Shown: positions 1-6,128 of the stretch, piece by piece
Layout: each line of letters starts with the position of its first letter
How positions within the stretch are numbered: position 1 is the first letter of the stretch
DNA from: Gammaproteobacteria bacterium
GTDB lineage: Bacteria > Pseudomonadota > Gammaproteobacteria > Methylococcales > Methylomonadaceae
Direction of reading: 5' to 3'
Assembly (NCBI GenBank): GCA_024511045.1
Contig: JANEMG010000050.1
Coordinates: forward strand, 1 to 10,974
Length of the DNA: 10,974 nucleotides
The notes under the pieces: model-generated
What the model saw: the letters and a program-made list of their open reading frames with translations, nothing else
Told to the model about the DNA's origin: nothing
Databases searched by the model: none
Program-made: the position numbers and the translations under genes

Positions 1-87
1 CTGTTTGTGCAAGTCCTTCAACTTGATCCTAAAACGCTGCGTCTTGAGGCTTTGTAGGGCAACGGATGCAGCAGAAAATAGTGGGTA

Positions 88-214
88 AAATGAACTCCGA
101 AACTTTAGTTGCCAAGCATACCTTGAATCAATTCGATATTTGATATCATCCTTACCGGCGGCTGTGCGCCATTCCCGCCCCGTCTGTATCTTCAATAGCC
201 TTCGGAGTTCATTT
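88..214. repeat. 14-bp inverted repeat spanning the cpdA 3' end
   Basis: AAATGAACTCCGAA (88-101) is the exact reverse complement of TTCGGAGTTCATTT (201-214). The right arm is the conserved M-N-S-E end of cpdA. The left arm lies 91 bp past the cpdA stop. The cpdA mRNA could fold its last codons onto this downstream copy. A small GATAT-TTG-ATATC hairpin (135-147) lies between. No T tract follows on the minus strand. Nothing else is recognised in 1-191. Confidence 0.7.
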
Positions 215-1013
215 GCAGTTCGCTCAACAGGCCCGGCAGGCGCAGGACTTCGGAAGTGATTCGGCCGTCCGGATGCAGGCTGAAACTGCGATAGCCTGGA
301 GGGGTCTGCTCCAGGGCGAATTCCCTGCTGTCGAGTTTGAACTGAAAGCAGGTCGCTGGTGCGGCGAATATTTCCAGGTTATCCAGTTTGCTGTGCAGGT
401 CCTGATGGATATGTCCAAAGGTGATTGCCCGGGCCTTGGGATAGCGGGCCAGCAGTTCCAGCAATTCCGCACTGTTTTCGATCTGCATTGTATCCATCCA
501 TTCGCTGTTGGTCGGCAGACAATGATGATGCACGGCGATCATCGCGAAGTGCTCCGGATGCTGTCGCAGGCAGGATTCGAGAAATTCCAGTTCCGCAGCG
601 TTCAACCGGCCGCAGGGTGAGCCCGGGATTTGACTGTTCAGGCAGATAATCTGCCAGCCTGCCAGGATCACCTGTTTCTCGCAGCTTATTACCGGGCCGC
701 GGAAGACTTGCTGCATCAGCGCCAGGTCATCGTGATTGCCCGGCAGGCACAGGCATGGCGTATGCAGCTTTTCCAGTTCCGCGAGTATGCGCTGGTAGCT
801 GGCAGGGCAGGGGTGCTGGGTCAGATCACCGGTAACCAGTACCAGGTCGTAATGGTTGTCCGTGCGTGCCTGCTGCACAACGGCCTGGAAATAATGTTCG
901 GTATCGATGCCCAGCATGGTATCGCCGGCTTCCGGAAGAATATGCAGATCGGTGATTTGCAGTATTTTCAGCGGTTTTTCTTCTGTGGCTTGGGTCATGG
1001 CGGATTGCTTCAT
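192..1013 (-). CDS. cpdA: 3',5'-cyclic-AMP phosphodiesterase CpdA
   Basis: A cytoplasmic metallophosphoesterase that hydrolyses cAMP to AMP and so tunes CRP signalling. The 273-residue protein carries the class III phosphodiesterase metal motifs in order: D-L-H at 22-24 (ITDLH), GD at 62-63 (VTGDL), GNHDD at 92-96, VHHH at 161-164 and GHIHQ at 200-204. The tail ends in SEGY, as I recall E. coli CpdA doing, so the C-terminus is intact. Length matches the family (about 275). The ATG start overlaps the argA stop codon as ATGA, which suggests translational coupling; Met6 is an alternative start. It is the last gene of a minus-strand cluster with ilvD and argA, an unexpected setting because in E. 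coli cpdA sits near parE and nudF (recalled). CpdA is favoured over other metallophosphoesterases by whole-length similarity and the C-terminus. Confidence 0.93.
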   Translation of the reverse strand: MKQSAMTQATEEKPLKILQITDLHILPEAGDTMLGIDTEHYFQAVVQQARTDNHYDLVLVTGDLTQHPCPASYQRILAELEKLHTPCLCLPGNHDDLALMQQVFRGPVISCEKQVILAGWQIICLNSQIPGSPCGRLNAAELEFLESCLRQHPEHFAMIAVHHHCLPTNSEWMDTMQIENSAELLELLARYPKARAITFGHIHQDLHSKLDNLEIFAAPATCFQFKLDSREFALEQTPPGYRSFSLHPDGRITSEVLRLPGLLSELQMNSEGY

Positions 1014-2362
1014 GGTTCAATGGGCAGGCAAAGAATTCTGGTGTTGCGCTGGTGGTCGTACTGCTGGCGCAGCGAATGCGGCAGGGCATCCAGTTCGGCG
1101 GGCTGAAAGCCGCGTTCGATAAACCAGTGCATGGTTTGTGTGGACAGGACAAAGAGCTTGTGCAGGTGTCGCTGCCTTGCCTGGCGATGGATAAAGGCAA
1201 ACAGCTGCTTGCCGCGGTCGGCATTCTGGTAATCCTCGTGGATGGCAAAACAGGTGATGATGCCGGCATCACTGTCGGGGATGGCATGCAGCGCTGCGCA
1301 GCCGATGATCAGGCCGTCACGTTCGATGATGGTGTAGTCGCCGATTTCTATTTCCAGGTGTTCCCGGGAACGCTTGACCAGTTTCCCCTGTTCCTCCAGC
1401 GGCGCAATCAGTTCCAGGATGCCGGGAATGTTGTTCAGTGTTGCCTGGCGCAGGGTTTCGAAGGGAGCGGAGCTGATCAATGTGCCGGAACCGTCCCGGG
1501 TGAACAGTTCCAGCAGCAGGGCGCCATCCTGGGTTCGTTCCAGCAGATGCGCCCGTCGCACGCCACCCTGACAGCTTCTGATGGCCGCCTGCAGGGGGTG
1601 GATGATGGTCGCCGCGAGATTTTTGTGCTGCTTCAGGAATTGTTCCGCCTGGGTTGTGGTCAACTGCTGCAGCAGTTGACCGCTGTCGGGATCGCAGAGT
1701 TTTTGTTCACTGAGCAGCAGTATTTTTTCCGCCTGCAGGGCGATAGCGATATCGGTCGCCACCTGTTCGGCGCAGAGATTGAAGATTTCCCCGCTGGGAG
1801 AATAGCCTGTCGGTGAGATCAGCACGACATTGTGCTGTTCCAGCTGCTGCTGAATGGCGGCCTGGTCAACCTTGCGGATTGCGCCGGTGTGGCAGTAATC
1901 GATGCCGTCGATGACGCCGATGGGTCGCGCGGTAACGAAATTCCCCGATACCACCCGGATCCTGGCGCCGGCCATGGGGGAATTGGCCAGCCCCATGGAC
2001 AACAGCGCTTCGATTTCCACGCGCACCAGGCCGGCGGCTTCCTTGACGCATTGCAGGGCGACATCGTCGGTGATGCGCAGGTGCCGGTAAAAGCGGGAGG
2101 TAATGCCGAGTTTTTGCAGCCGTTCGTCTATCTGCGGGCGAATGCCATGCACCAGTACCAGGCGGATGCCCAAGCTGCTCAGCAGGGCCAGGTCATGGAT
2201 ATGATTGGCGAAAGCCGGGTCGAGCACCGCTTCGCCGCCAAAGGAGATGACAAAGGTCCGGTTGCGGTGCGCGTGGATGTAGGGGGAGGAATTTCTGAAC
2301 CAGCTGACAAAGTCCCGCTGTGGCGGCGGCGGGGGGCGTTGGTGGGTGTCGATTTCGTTCAC
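1010..2362 (-). CDS. argA: Amino-acid N-acetyltransferase (N-acetylglutamate synthase) ArgA
   Basis: Transfers acetyl from acetyl-CoA to glutamate, the first step of arginine synthesis and usually the arginine feedback-inhibited one. The 450 residues comprise an N-terminal amino-acid-kinase-like domain (about 25-290; FGGEAV at 41-46, then SLGIRLVLVHG and the VVSGNF stretch) and a C-terminal GNAT domain (about 300-450; RRSREHLEIEIG equivalent, then KLFVLSTQTMHWFIERGF). This is the classic ArgA architecture of E. coli (443 aa). The start is GTG (revcomp of CAC at 2360-2362), with no clear Shine-Dalgarno sequence. Residues 10-14 are five consecutive prolines, which should make translation depend on EF-P. 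The stop overlaps the cpdA start by four bases. ilvD lies 55 bp upstream across a GC hairpin. A 24-bp perfect palindrome sits inside the coding region at 1658-1681. Confidence 0.95.
   Translation of the reverse strand: MNEIDTHQRPPPPPQRDFVSWFRNSSPYIHAHRNRTFVISFGGEAVLDPAFANHIHDLALLSSLGIRLVLVHGIRPQIDERLQKLGITSRFYRHLRITDDVALQCVKEAAGLVRVEIEALLSMGLANSPMAGARIRVVSGNFVTARPIGVIDGIDYCHTGAIRKVDQAAIQQQLEQHNVVLISPTGYSPSGEIFNLCAEQVATDIAIALQAEKILLLSEQKLCDPDSGQLLQQLTTTQAEQFLKQHKNLAATIIHPLQAAIRSCQGGVRRAHLLERTQDGALLLELFTRDGSGTLISSAPFETLRQATLNNIPGILELIAPLEEQGKLVKRSREHLEIEIGDYTIIERDGLIIGCAALHAIPDSDAGIITCFAIHEDYQNADRGKQLFAFIHRQARQRHLHKLFVLSTQTMHWFIERGFQPAELDALPHSLRQQYDHQRNTRILCLPIEP
1658..1681. repeat. 24-bp perfect palindrome inside argA
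   Basis: The 12 bases from 1658 (GGTCAACTGCTG) are followed immediately by their exact reverse complement (CAGCAGTTGACC). On the argA strand it encodes G-Q-L-L-Q-Q-L-T in frame. It could extrude as a cruciform or fold as an mRNA hairpin. It may simply be a by-product of the QLLQQL codon run. Confidence 0.9.
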
Positions 2363-2377
2363 GGCTCGGCGGATCGG

Positions 2378-2409
2378 CCGGGCGCCGGTGATGCTTCGCC
2401 GGCGCCCGG
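2378..2409. other. GC-rich stem-loop between ilvD and argA
   Basis: CCGGGCGCCGG (2378-2388) and CCGGCGCCCGG (2399-2409) form a perfect 11-bp stem around a 10-base loop, inside the 55-bp ilvD-argA gap. Neither strand has a T tract after the stem, so it is not a standard intrinsic terminator. It could be a processing site, an RNA 3'-end stabiliser protecting ilvD mRNA, or a partial block to read-through into argA. Confidence 0.75.
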
Positions 2410-2417
2410 GTTCGGTA

Positions 2418-4115
2418 TCAATCCAGGTTGTCGGTCACGGCGCCCTGCGACGCGGAACTGACCAGTCTGGCAAATTTTGCCAGTACGCCGCGCCTGTAGC
2501 GGGGCGCCGGCTGCTGCCAGCGGTCCATGCGCCGGGCCATTTCATGTTCGTTGACATGCAGTTTCAATTCCCGGTTTTCGGCATTGATGGTGATGGTGTC
2601 ACCATTTTGGATGATTGCCAGTGCCCCGCCGACATAGGCTTCCGGTGTGATGTGGCCGACCACGAAACCGTGCGTGCCGCCGGAAAAGCGGCCATCGGTG
2701 ATCAACGCCACATCCTGGCCCAGGCCTTTGCCCATCACGGCTGCCGTGGGAGACAGCATTTCCCGCATGCCGGGGCCGCCCTTCGGACCCTCGTAGCGGA
2801 TCACGATCATGTCGCCCTTGACGATCGCGCCATCAAGGATACTTTGCAGTGCCTCTTCCTCGCAGTCGAAGACCTTGGCGGTACCGGTAAACAACAGTCC
2901 TTCCTTGCCGGTGATCTTGGCCACCGCACCCTGCGTCGCCAGGTTGCCGTACAAAACGACCAGGTGGCTGTCCTTCTTGATCGGGTCGTCGAAGGAGCGG
3001 ATCATGTCCTGGCCCTCGGGGTAGGGCTGTACATCGGCCAGGTTTTCCGCCAGCGTCTTGCCGGTCACCGTCAGGCAATCGCCATGCAGCAGGCCGCGCT
3101 CCAGCAGTTCCTTCATCAACGGCTGAATGCCGCCGATTTCGATCAGTTCCGCCATCTGGTAACGGCCGCTGGGCTTGAGGTCGGCGAGCATGGGCACGTT
3201 TTTACCGATGCGGGTGAAGTCGTCCAGCTGTATATCGATGCCCGCGGCATGGGCCATGGCCAGCATGTGCAGCACGGCATTGGTCGAGCCTCCCAGGGCG
3301 ATGATTACCGTGATGGCATTTTCGAAGGCTTCCCGGGTCATGATGTCGCTGGGCTTGATATCTTTTTTCAGCAACTCCAGCACCGCCGCTCCGGCGCGTT
3401 CACAGTCCAGGCGCTTGTCCTCGGAGATGGCCGCCTGGGCGGAGCTGTTGGGCAGGCTCATGCCCAGCGCCTCGATGGCCGAGGCCATGGTGTTGGCGGT
3501 ATACATGCCGCCGCAGGAGCCCGCGCCGGGGATGGCCTTTTCCTCGATGGCATGCAGTTCGGCATCGTCGATTCGGTCGTTGGCCCGGGCGCCGACCGCT
3601 TCGAATACCGAGACGATATCCAGTTTCTTGTCCTTGTGGCAGCCAGGCAGTATCGTGCCGCCGTAGACGAAGATGGCCGGACGGTTCAGCCGGGAAATGG
3701 CGATCATGCAGCCGGGCATGTTCTTGTCGCAGCCGCCGATGGCGACGATGCCGTCGAATCCCTGGCAGCCGACGACAGTTTCTATGGAATCGGCGATCAC
3801 TTCCCGGGAGACCAGGGAATATTTCATGCCCTCGGTGCCCATGGAGATGCCGTCGGAGATAGTGATGGTGTTGAAAATGACCGCCTTGCCATCGTTTGCA
3901 TCGACCCCGCGGGCAGCATCGTCGGCCAGGGTGTCAATGTGCATGTTGCAGGGCGTCACCATGCTCCAGGTCGAGGCGATGCCGATTTGCGGCTTCTGGA
4001 AGTCTTCGTCGCTGAAGCCGACAGCGTGCAGCATGGCCCGGCTGGGCGCGCGTTCCATGCCATTGACGACCTTTGAGGAAAATTTGCGGATGTTTTTGTC
4101 GCTGGATTGTGCCAT
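2418..4115 (-). CDS. ilvD: Dihydroxy-acid dehydratase IlvD
   Basis: An Fe-S enzyme that dehydrates 2,3-dihydroxy-isovalerate and 2,3-dihydroxy-3-methylvalerate, the third common step of valine, isoleucine and leucine synthesis. The 565-residue protein has the three conserved cluster/active-site cysteines in their usual contexts: C56 (TPCNMH), C129 (GGCDKNMPGC) and C201 (GSCGGMYTANTM). The C-terminal DGRFSGGTHGFVVGH block and the RGVLAKFARLVSSASQGAVTD tail are also present. The length matches the shorter (about 560 aa) IlvD group rather than the 616-aa E. coli form; several short enzymes carry a [2Fe-2S] cluster, but the type here is inference. The ATG at 4113-4115 is preceded by AGGAG (complement of 4125-4129) at 9-nt spacing, a strong ribosome site. 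The ygiM-like gene ends 71 bp upstream with no terminator visible between them. Confidence 0.97.
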   Translation of the reverse strand: MAQSSDKNIRKFSSKVVNGMERAPSRAMLHAVGFSDEDFQKPQIGIASTWSMVTPCNMHIDTLADDAARGVDANDGKAVIFNTITISDGISMGTEGMKYSLVSREVIADSIETVVGCQGFDGIVAIGGCDKNMPGCMIAISRLNRPAIFVYGGTILPGCHKDKKLDIVSVFEAVGARANDRIDDAELHAIEEKAIPGAGSCGGMYTANTMASAIEALGMSLPNSSAQAAISEDKRLDCERAGAAVLELLKKDIKPSDIMTREAFENAITVIIALGGSTNAVLHMLAMAHAAGIDIQLDDFTRIGKNVPMLADLKPSGRYQMAELIEIGGIQPLMKELLERGLLHGDCLTVTGKTLAENLADVQPYPEGQDMIRSFDDPIKKDSHLVVLYGNLATQGAVAKITGKEGLLFTGTAKVFDCEEEALQSILDGAIVKGDMIVIRYEGPKGGPGMREMLSPTAAVMGKGLGQDVALITDGRFSGGTHGFVVGHITPEAYVGGALAIIQNGDTITINAENRELKLHVNEHEMARRMDRWQQPAPRYRRGVLAKFARLVSSASQGAVTDNLD

Positions 4116-4186
4116 GACGGCGAACTCCTGAAGGGTTTTGTTGGTAAGGGTATGACAGGTTGCGCCGAATCTGCGCTATACAGGAT

Positions 4187-4855
4187 TCAAAAGGTATCCC
4201 AGTTGCTGGTTTTGCGCTGCCAGCGGATTTTCGGGATGATCAGACCGAGAAAGATGCCGGTAAAGGCCAGGATGCCGCCATACAGGAACCAGTCCTGGTT
4301 GGTGCTGTCTTCCAGGGCCTGTTTTTCCCGTTTCAGCTGCTGGTTTTCCCTTTCCACGGTTATGACGCGCTCCTGCAGCTGATCACGCTGATTTTTCAAC
4401 TGAATGGCATTGGCGGCTGTCTGCCGCAGATCGTTGAGTTCCTTGCTCAGTTGGTCGCGTTCCTGCAGCAGGGATTTGTTTTCGGTAACGGCCTGGTTGT
4501 TGTTGCTGGAAAGTTTCTCCAGTTCCGCTTTCATTCTGGCGTTTTCAGCCTCCAGGAATTCCAGCTTCTTTCGTGCTTTTTTCAGGTACCAGCGGCTGAT
4601 GGGTTTGTCTTGGGTATAGCGGGTCAGGATATAGCCTTCCATGCCGTTGCTCAGGCGCACCTTGGTATAACCAGTCTTGGGGTTTCTCTCCAGAACGGTC
4701 AGGGGTGTGCCGCTGGGCAGCATCTTGATGATTTTGTGCCGGGTGCTTTCGCCGTTGCGCAGGATCATTTTCAAATTGTCGGTGACATAGACGGTTTCAG
4801 CGTAGGCGGAAAGACTGCAGCCCAGCAGGATCAACAATGGGATGATTTTTTTCAC
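4187..4855 (-). CDS. YgiM-like protein: signal peptide, SH3b domain, coiled coil, C-terminal membrane anchor
   Basis: A 222-residue envelope protein of the TIGR04211-type SH3-and-anchor family, typified by E. coli YgiM. Residues 1-19 look like a Sec signal peptide, likely cleaved after AYA. Residues 20-85 form a bacterial SH3 domain (YVTDNLKMILRNG, VLERNPKTGYTKVRL, GYI). Residues 92-185 are a heptad-rich, Gln/Glu/Lys-rich coiled coil. Residues 189-208 (WFLYGG to LGLIIP) are a membrane segment followed by a basic, Trp-containing tail. The DWFLYGG to IIP segment closely resembles the YgiM anchor. The start is GTG at 4853-4855, the only start that keeps the signal peptide. The exact role is unknown; periplasmic SH3b domains usually bind cell wall or protein partners. 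It heads the cluster ygiM-ilvD-argA-cpdA and is preceded by a long structured intergenic region. Confidence 0.88.
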   Translation of the reverse strand: MKKIIPLLILLGCSLSAYAETVYVTDNLKMILRNGESTRHKIIKMLPSGTPLTVLERNPKTGYTKVRLSNGMEGYILTRYTQDKPISRWYLKKARKKLEFLEAENARMKAELEKLSSNNNQAVTENKSLLQERDQLSKELNDLRQTAANAIQLKNQRDQLQERVITVERENQQLKREKQALEDSTNQDWFLYGGILAFTGIFLGLIIPKIRWQRKTSNWDTF

Positions 4856-4882
4856 AATAGTCTCGGGTTGTGATTTAGCTAG

Positions 4883-4984
4883 TTAGCGTCTATAAACACC
4901 CATCCATGGGCTGTTTATAGAAATTAAACAGCAAATGCGATTGGCTGTTTTCTTCATCATCAATGGCTTGTGGTCATTGATCAT
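4883..4984 (-). CDS. Possible 33-residue small ORF upstream of the ygiM-like gene
   Basis: ATG at 4984-4982 (minus strand) opens a 33-codon frame ending in TAA at 4885-4883. A purine-rich AGGGA (complement of 4994-4998) lies 9 nt upstream, a reasonable ribosome site. The peptide begins MINDHKPLMMKK and ends GVYRR, with a Cys-Cys-Leu-Ile-Ser-Ile stretch in the middle. It is rich in A/T-ending codons, unlike the neighbouring genes. It overlaps three stem-loops (4889-4921, 4926-4950, 4955-4985). I recognise no family. It could be a leader peptide for the downstream cluster or a chance frame in an AT-rich spacer. Confidence 0.25.
   Translation of the reverse strand: MINDHKPLMMKKTANRICCLISINSPWMGVYRR
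4889..4921. other. Stem-loop with 15-bp bulged stem
   Basis: TCTATAAACA plus CCCAT (4889-4903) pairs with ATGGG, one bulged C, then TGTTTATAGA (4906-4921). It lies 34 bp upstream of the ygiM-like start codon. No T tract follows on either strand, so a terminator role is unlikely. It could be part of a leader RNA or an operator for a dimeric regulator. Confidence 0.7.
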
Positions 4985-5036
4985 GCCGACACGTCCCTGT
5001 GCCGGAACAGTTCCCGTCATTTAAAGACGGGAACTG
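4926..5036. other. Run of three further stem-loops
   Basis: Three inverted repeats follow the 4889-4921 hairpin. (1) AAACAGCAAAT (4926-4936) with ATTGGCTGTTT (4940-4950): 10 of 11 pairs, 3-base loop. (2) CATCATCAATG (4955-4965) with CATTGATCATG (4975-4985): 10 of 11 pairs. (3) CAGTTCCCGTC (5008-5018) with GACGGGAACTG (5026-5036): perfect 11 bp, 7-base loop. Together with the first hairpin, four stems fill about 150 bp. On the minus strand the first is followed by AATTT, so it might terminate weakly. Confidence 0.65.
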
Positions 5037-5160
5037 GCTGCTGAAAGCAGGTGGAAATTTGCCATTCAGGCGTCGCCGTCATATTTCGCTGCGGGATGAC
5101 AAGGCCTTGTGCTTGAAAGGTTATCCGTCTTTGACGACGGCCAGGCAAAGCAGTTCCGGG
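5001..5160. repeat. Candidate decayed repeat element
   Basis: This 160-bp spacer segment is bounded by CCGGAAC (5002-5008) and its reverse complement GTTCCGG (5153-5159). It contains the perfect 11-bp stem at 5008-5036, the 12-bp palindrome ACAAGGCCTTGT (5099-5110) and a CCGTC/GACGG hairpin (5125-5140). GGCTGCTGAAA occurs at 5036-5046 and again at 5159-5169. No convincing target duplication is visible and no protein is encoded. It may be an old miniature element or part of a structured leader. Confidence 0.3.
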
Positions 5161-5165
5161 CTGCT

Positions 5166-5188
5166 GAAAATCCACAGACGAAGTGGAT
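5166..5188 (-). terminator. Weak candidate terminator downstream of argF
   Basis: On the minus strand ATCCAC, a 7-base loop and GTGGAT (5188 to 5170) are followed by a short T run (TTTC), 37 bases past the argF stop. The stem is only 6 bp, so termination would be inefficient. Read-through toward the ygiM-like gene is plausible. Confidence 0.3.
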
Positions 5189-5194
5189 ATTATA
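5189..5194 (-). promoter_or_regulatory. Possible -10 box (TATAAT) between argF and the ygiM-like gene
   Basis: A perfect TATAAT lies on the minus strand at 5194-5189, with only a poor -35 (TTACCC, 18-bp spacing, complement of 5213-5218). If used, it would give the ygiM-ilvD-argA-cpdA cluster a leader of roughly 330 nt spanning all the stem-loops. Confidence 0.25.
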
Positions 5195-5224
5195 TAGGTC
5201 TTGAAAAAAACCGGGTAATCGAAA

Positions 5225-6124
5225 TTATTCGCAGAGCAGAAATTCCAGCAGGGCTTTTTGCGCATGCAGACGATTTTCGGCTTCGGCGAAGACCACGCTC
5301 TGCGAGCCGTCGATCACTGCGGCGCTGACCTCTTCGCCCCGGTGGGCCGGCAGACAATGCATGAACAAGGCCCACGGTCGGGCATTGGCCATGATTTGCG
5401 GTGTCACCTGGTAATTGTTAAAGGCCAGTTCCCGCTGCTTCTGCTCCTGCTCCTGGCCCATGCTGGCCCAGACGTCGGTGACGATCAGGTCGGCACCCTT
5501 GGCGGCATCGAGAGCATTGTCGAAGAGTGTGACCCGCTCACCGGCGGCGTCGAGTATTTCCCTGTTTGGCAGGTAACCGGCAGGGCAGGCGATGTGCAGT
5601 TTGAAATCCAGCAGCCGGGCGGCATTGATGTAGGAATGGCACATGTTGTTGCCGTCGCCGATCCAGGCCACCGTGCGTCCCTGAATTTCACCATGCTCTT
5701 CGAAGTAGGTCTGCATGTCCGCCAGCAACTGGCAGGGGTGCAGCAGATCGGTCAGGGCATTGATCACCGGGACGCTGGAATATTCGGCAAAAGTGGTGAC
5801 GGTTTCATGGTGATAGGTGCGCAGCATGATGCAGTCCACCATGCTGGAAATGACCCGCGCACTGTCCTCCAGGGGTTCGCCGCGGCCCAGCTGGGTGTCT
5901 CTCGGCGACAGGAACAGTGCGCTGCCGCCGAAATGGGCCATGCCCGATTCGAAGGATATGCGCGTGCGCGTGGAGGATTTTTCGAAAATCATGGCCAGCA
6001 CCCGACCCTTCAATGGCTGATAGTCCGGATCTCTGTCGGCTTTCAGGTCTATGCCTCGGTTGATGATGGCGCGGAATTCACTGGCCGTTATATCCAGCAG
6101 GCTGATGAAGTGTCGGGGGTGCAT
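5225..6124 (-). CDS. argF: Ornithine carbamoyltransferase ArgF
   Basis: Catalyses carbamoyl phosphate plus ornithine to citrulline in arginine synthesis; cytoplasmic, usually a trimer. The 299-residue protein has the carbamoyl-phosphate-binding STRTR loop (51-55), HPCQ (129-132), the ornithine-side DVWASMG motif (217-223) and the catalytic HCLP (256-259) within MHCLPAHRGEEV. All expected residues are present and the length is typical for the anabolic enzyme (about 300-330). The ATG start lies 4 bases after the argD stop with no good Shine-Dalgarno sequence, so translation is probably coupled to argD. A Q/E/K-rich run follows the SMG motif (GQEQEQKQRE). The anabolic rather than catabolic form is inferred from size and the argD partner. 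Confidence 0.97.
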   Translation of the reverse strand: MHPRHFISLLDITASEFRAIINRGIDLKADRDPDYQPLKGRVLAMIFEKSSTRTRISFESGMAHFGGSALFLSPRDTQLGRGEPLEDSARVISSMVDCIMLRTYHHETVTTFAEYSSVPVINALTDLLHPCQLLADMQTYFEEHGEIQGRTVAWIGDGNNMCHSYINAARLLDFKLHIACPAGYLPNREILDAAGERVTLFDNALDAAKGADLIVTDVWASMGQEQEQKQRELAFNNYQVTPQIMANARPWALFMHCLPAHRGEEVSAAVIDGSQSVVFAEAENRLHAQKALLEFLLCE

Positions 6125-6128
6125 GATG

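Noticed and set aside
1..57. Plus-strand frame open from the window edge, ending in LRLEAL then TAG
   Set aside because: It could be the C-terminus of a gene outside the window, but 18 residues with no recognised family are too little to call.
2346..4076. 576-residue plus-strand open frame opposite ilvD
   Set aside because: It lies wholly opposite a clear ilvD, has low-complexity His/Gly/Asp-rich composition and no recognisable domain. It is an antisense shadow of GC-biased codons.
4860..4885. CRP site suggested by TCACA upstream of the ygiM-like gene
   Set aside because: Only one half-site is present; the partner TGTGA at six-base spacing is missing.
4999..5328. 109-codon plus-strand frame across the argF 3' end
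   Set aside because: It has no family resemblance, overlaps argF antisense and runs through repeat-like spacer DNA.
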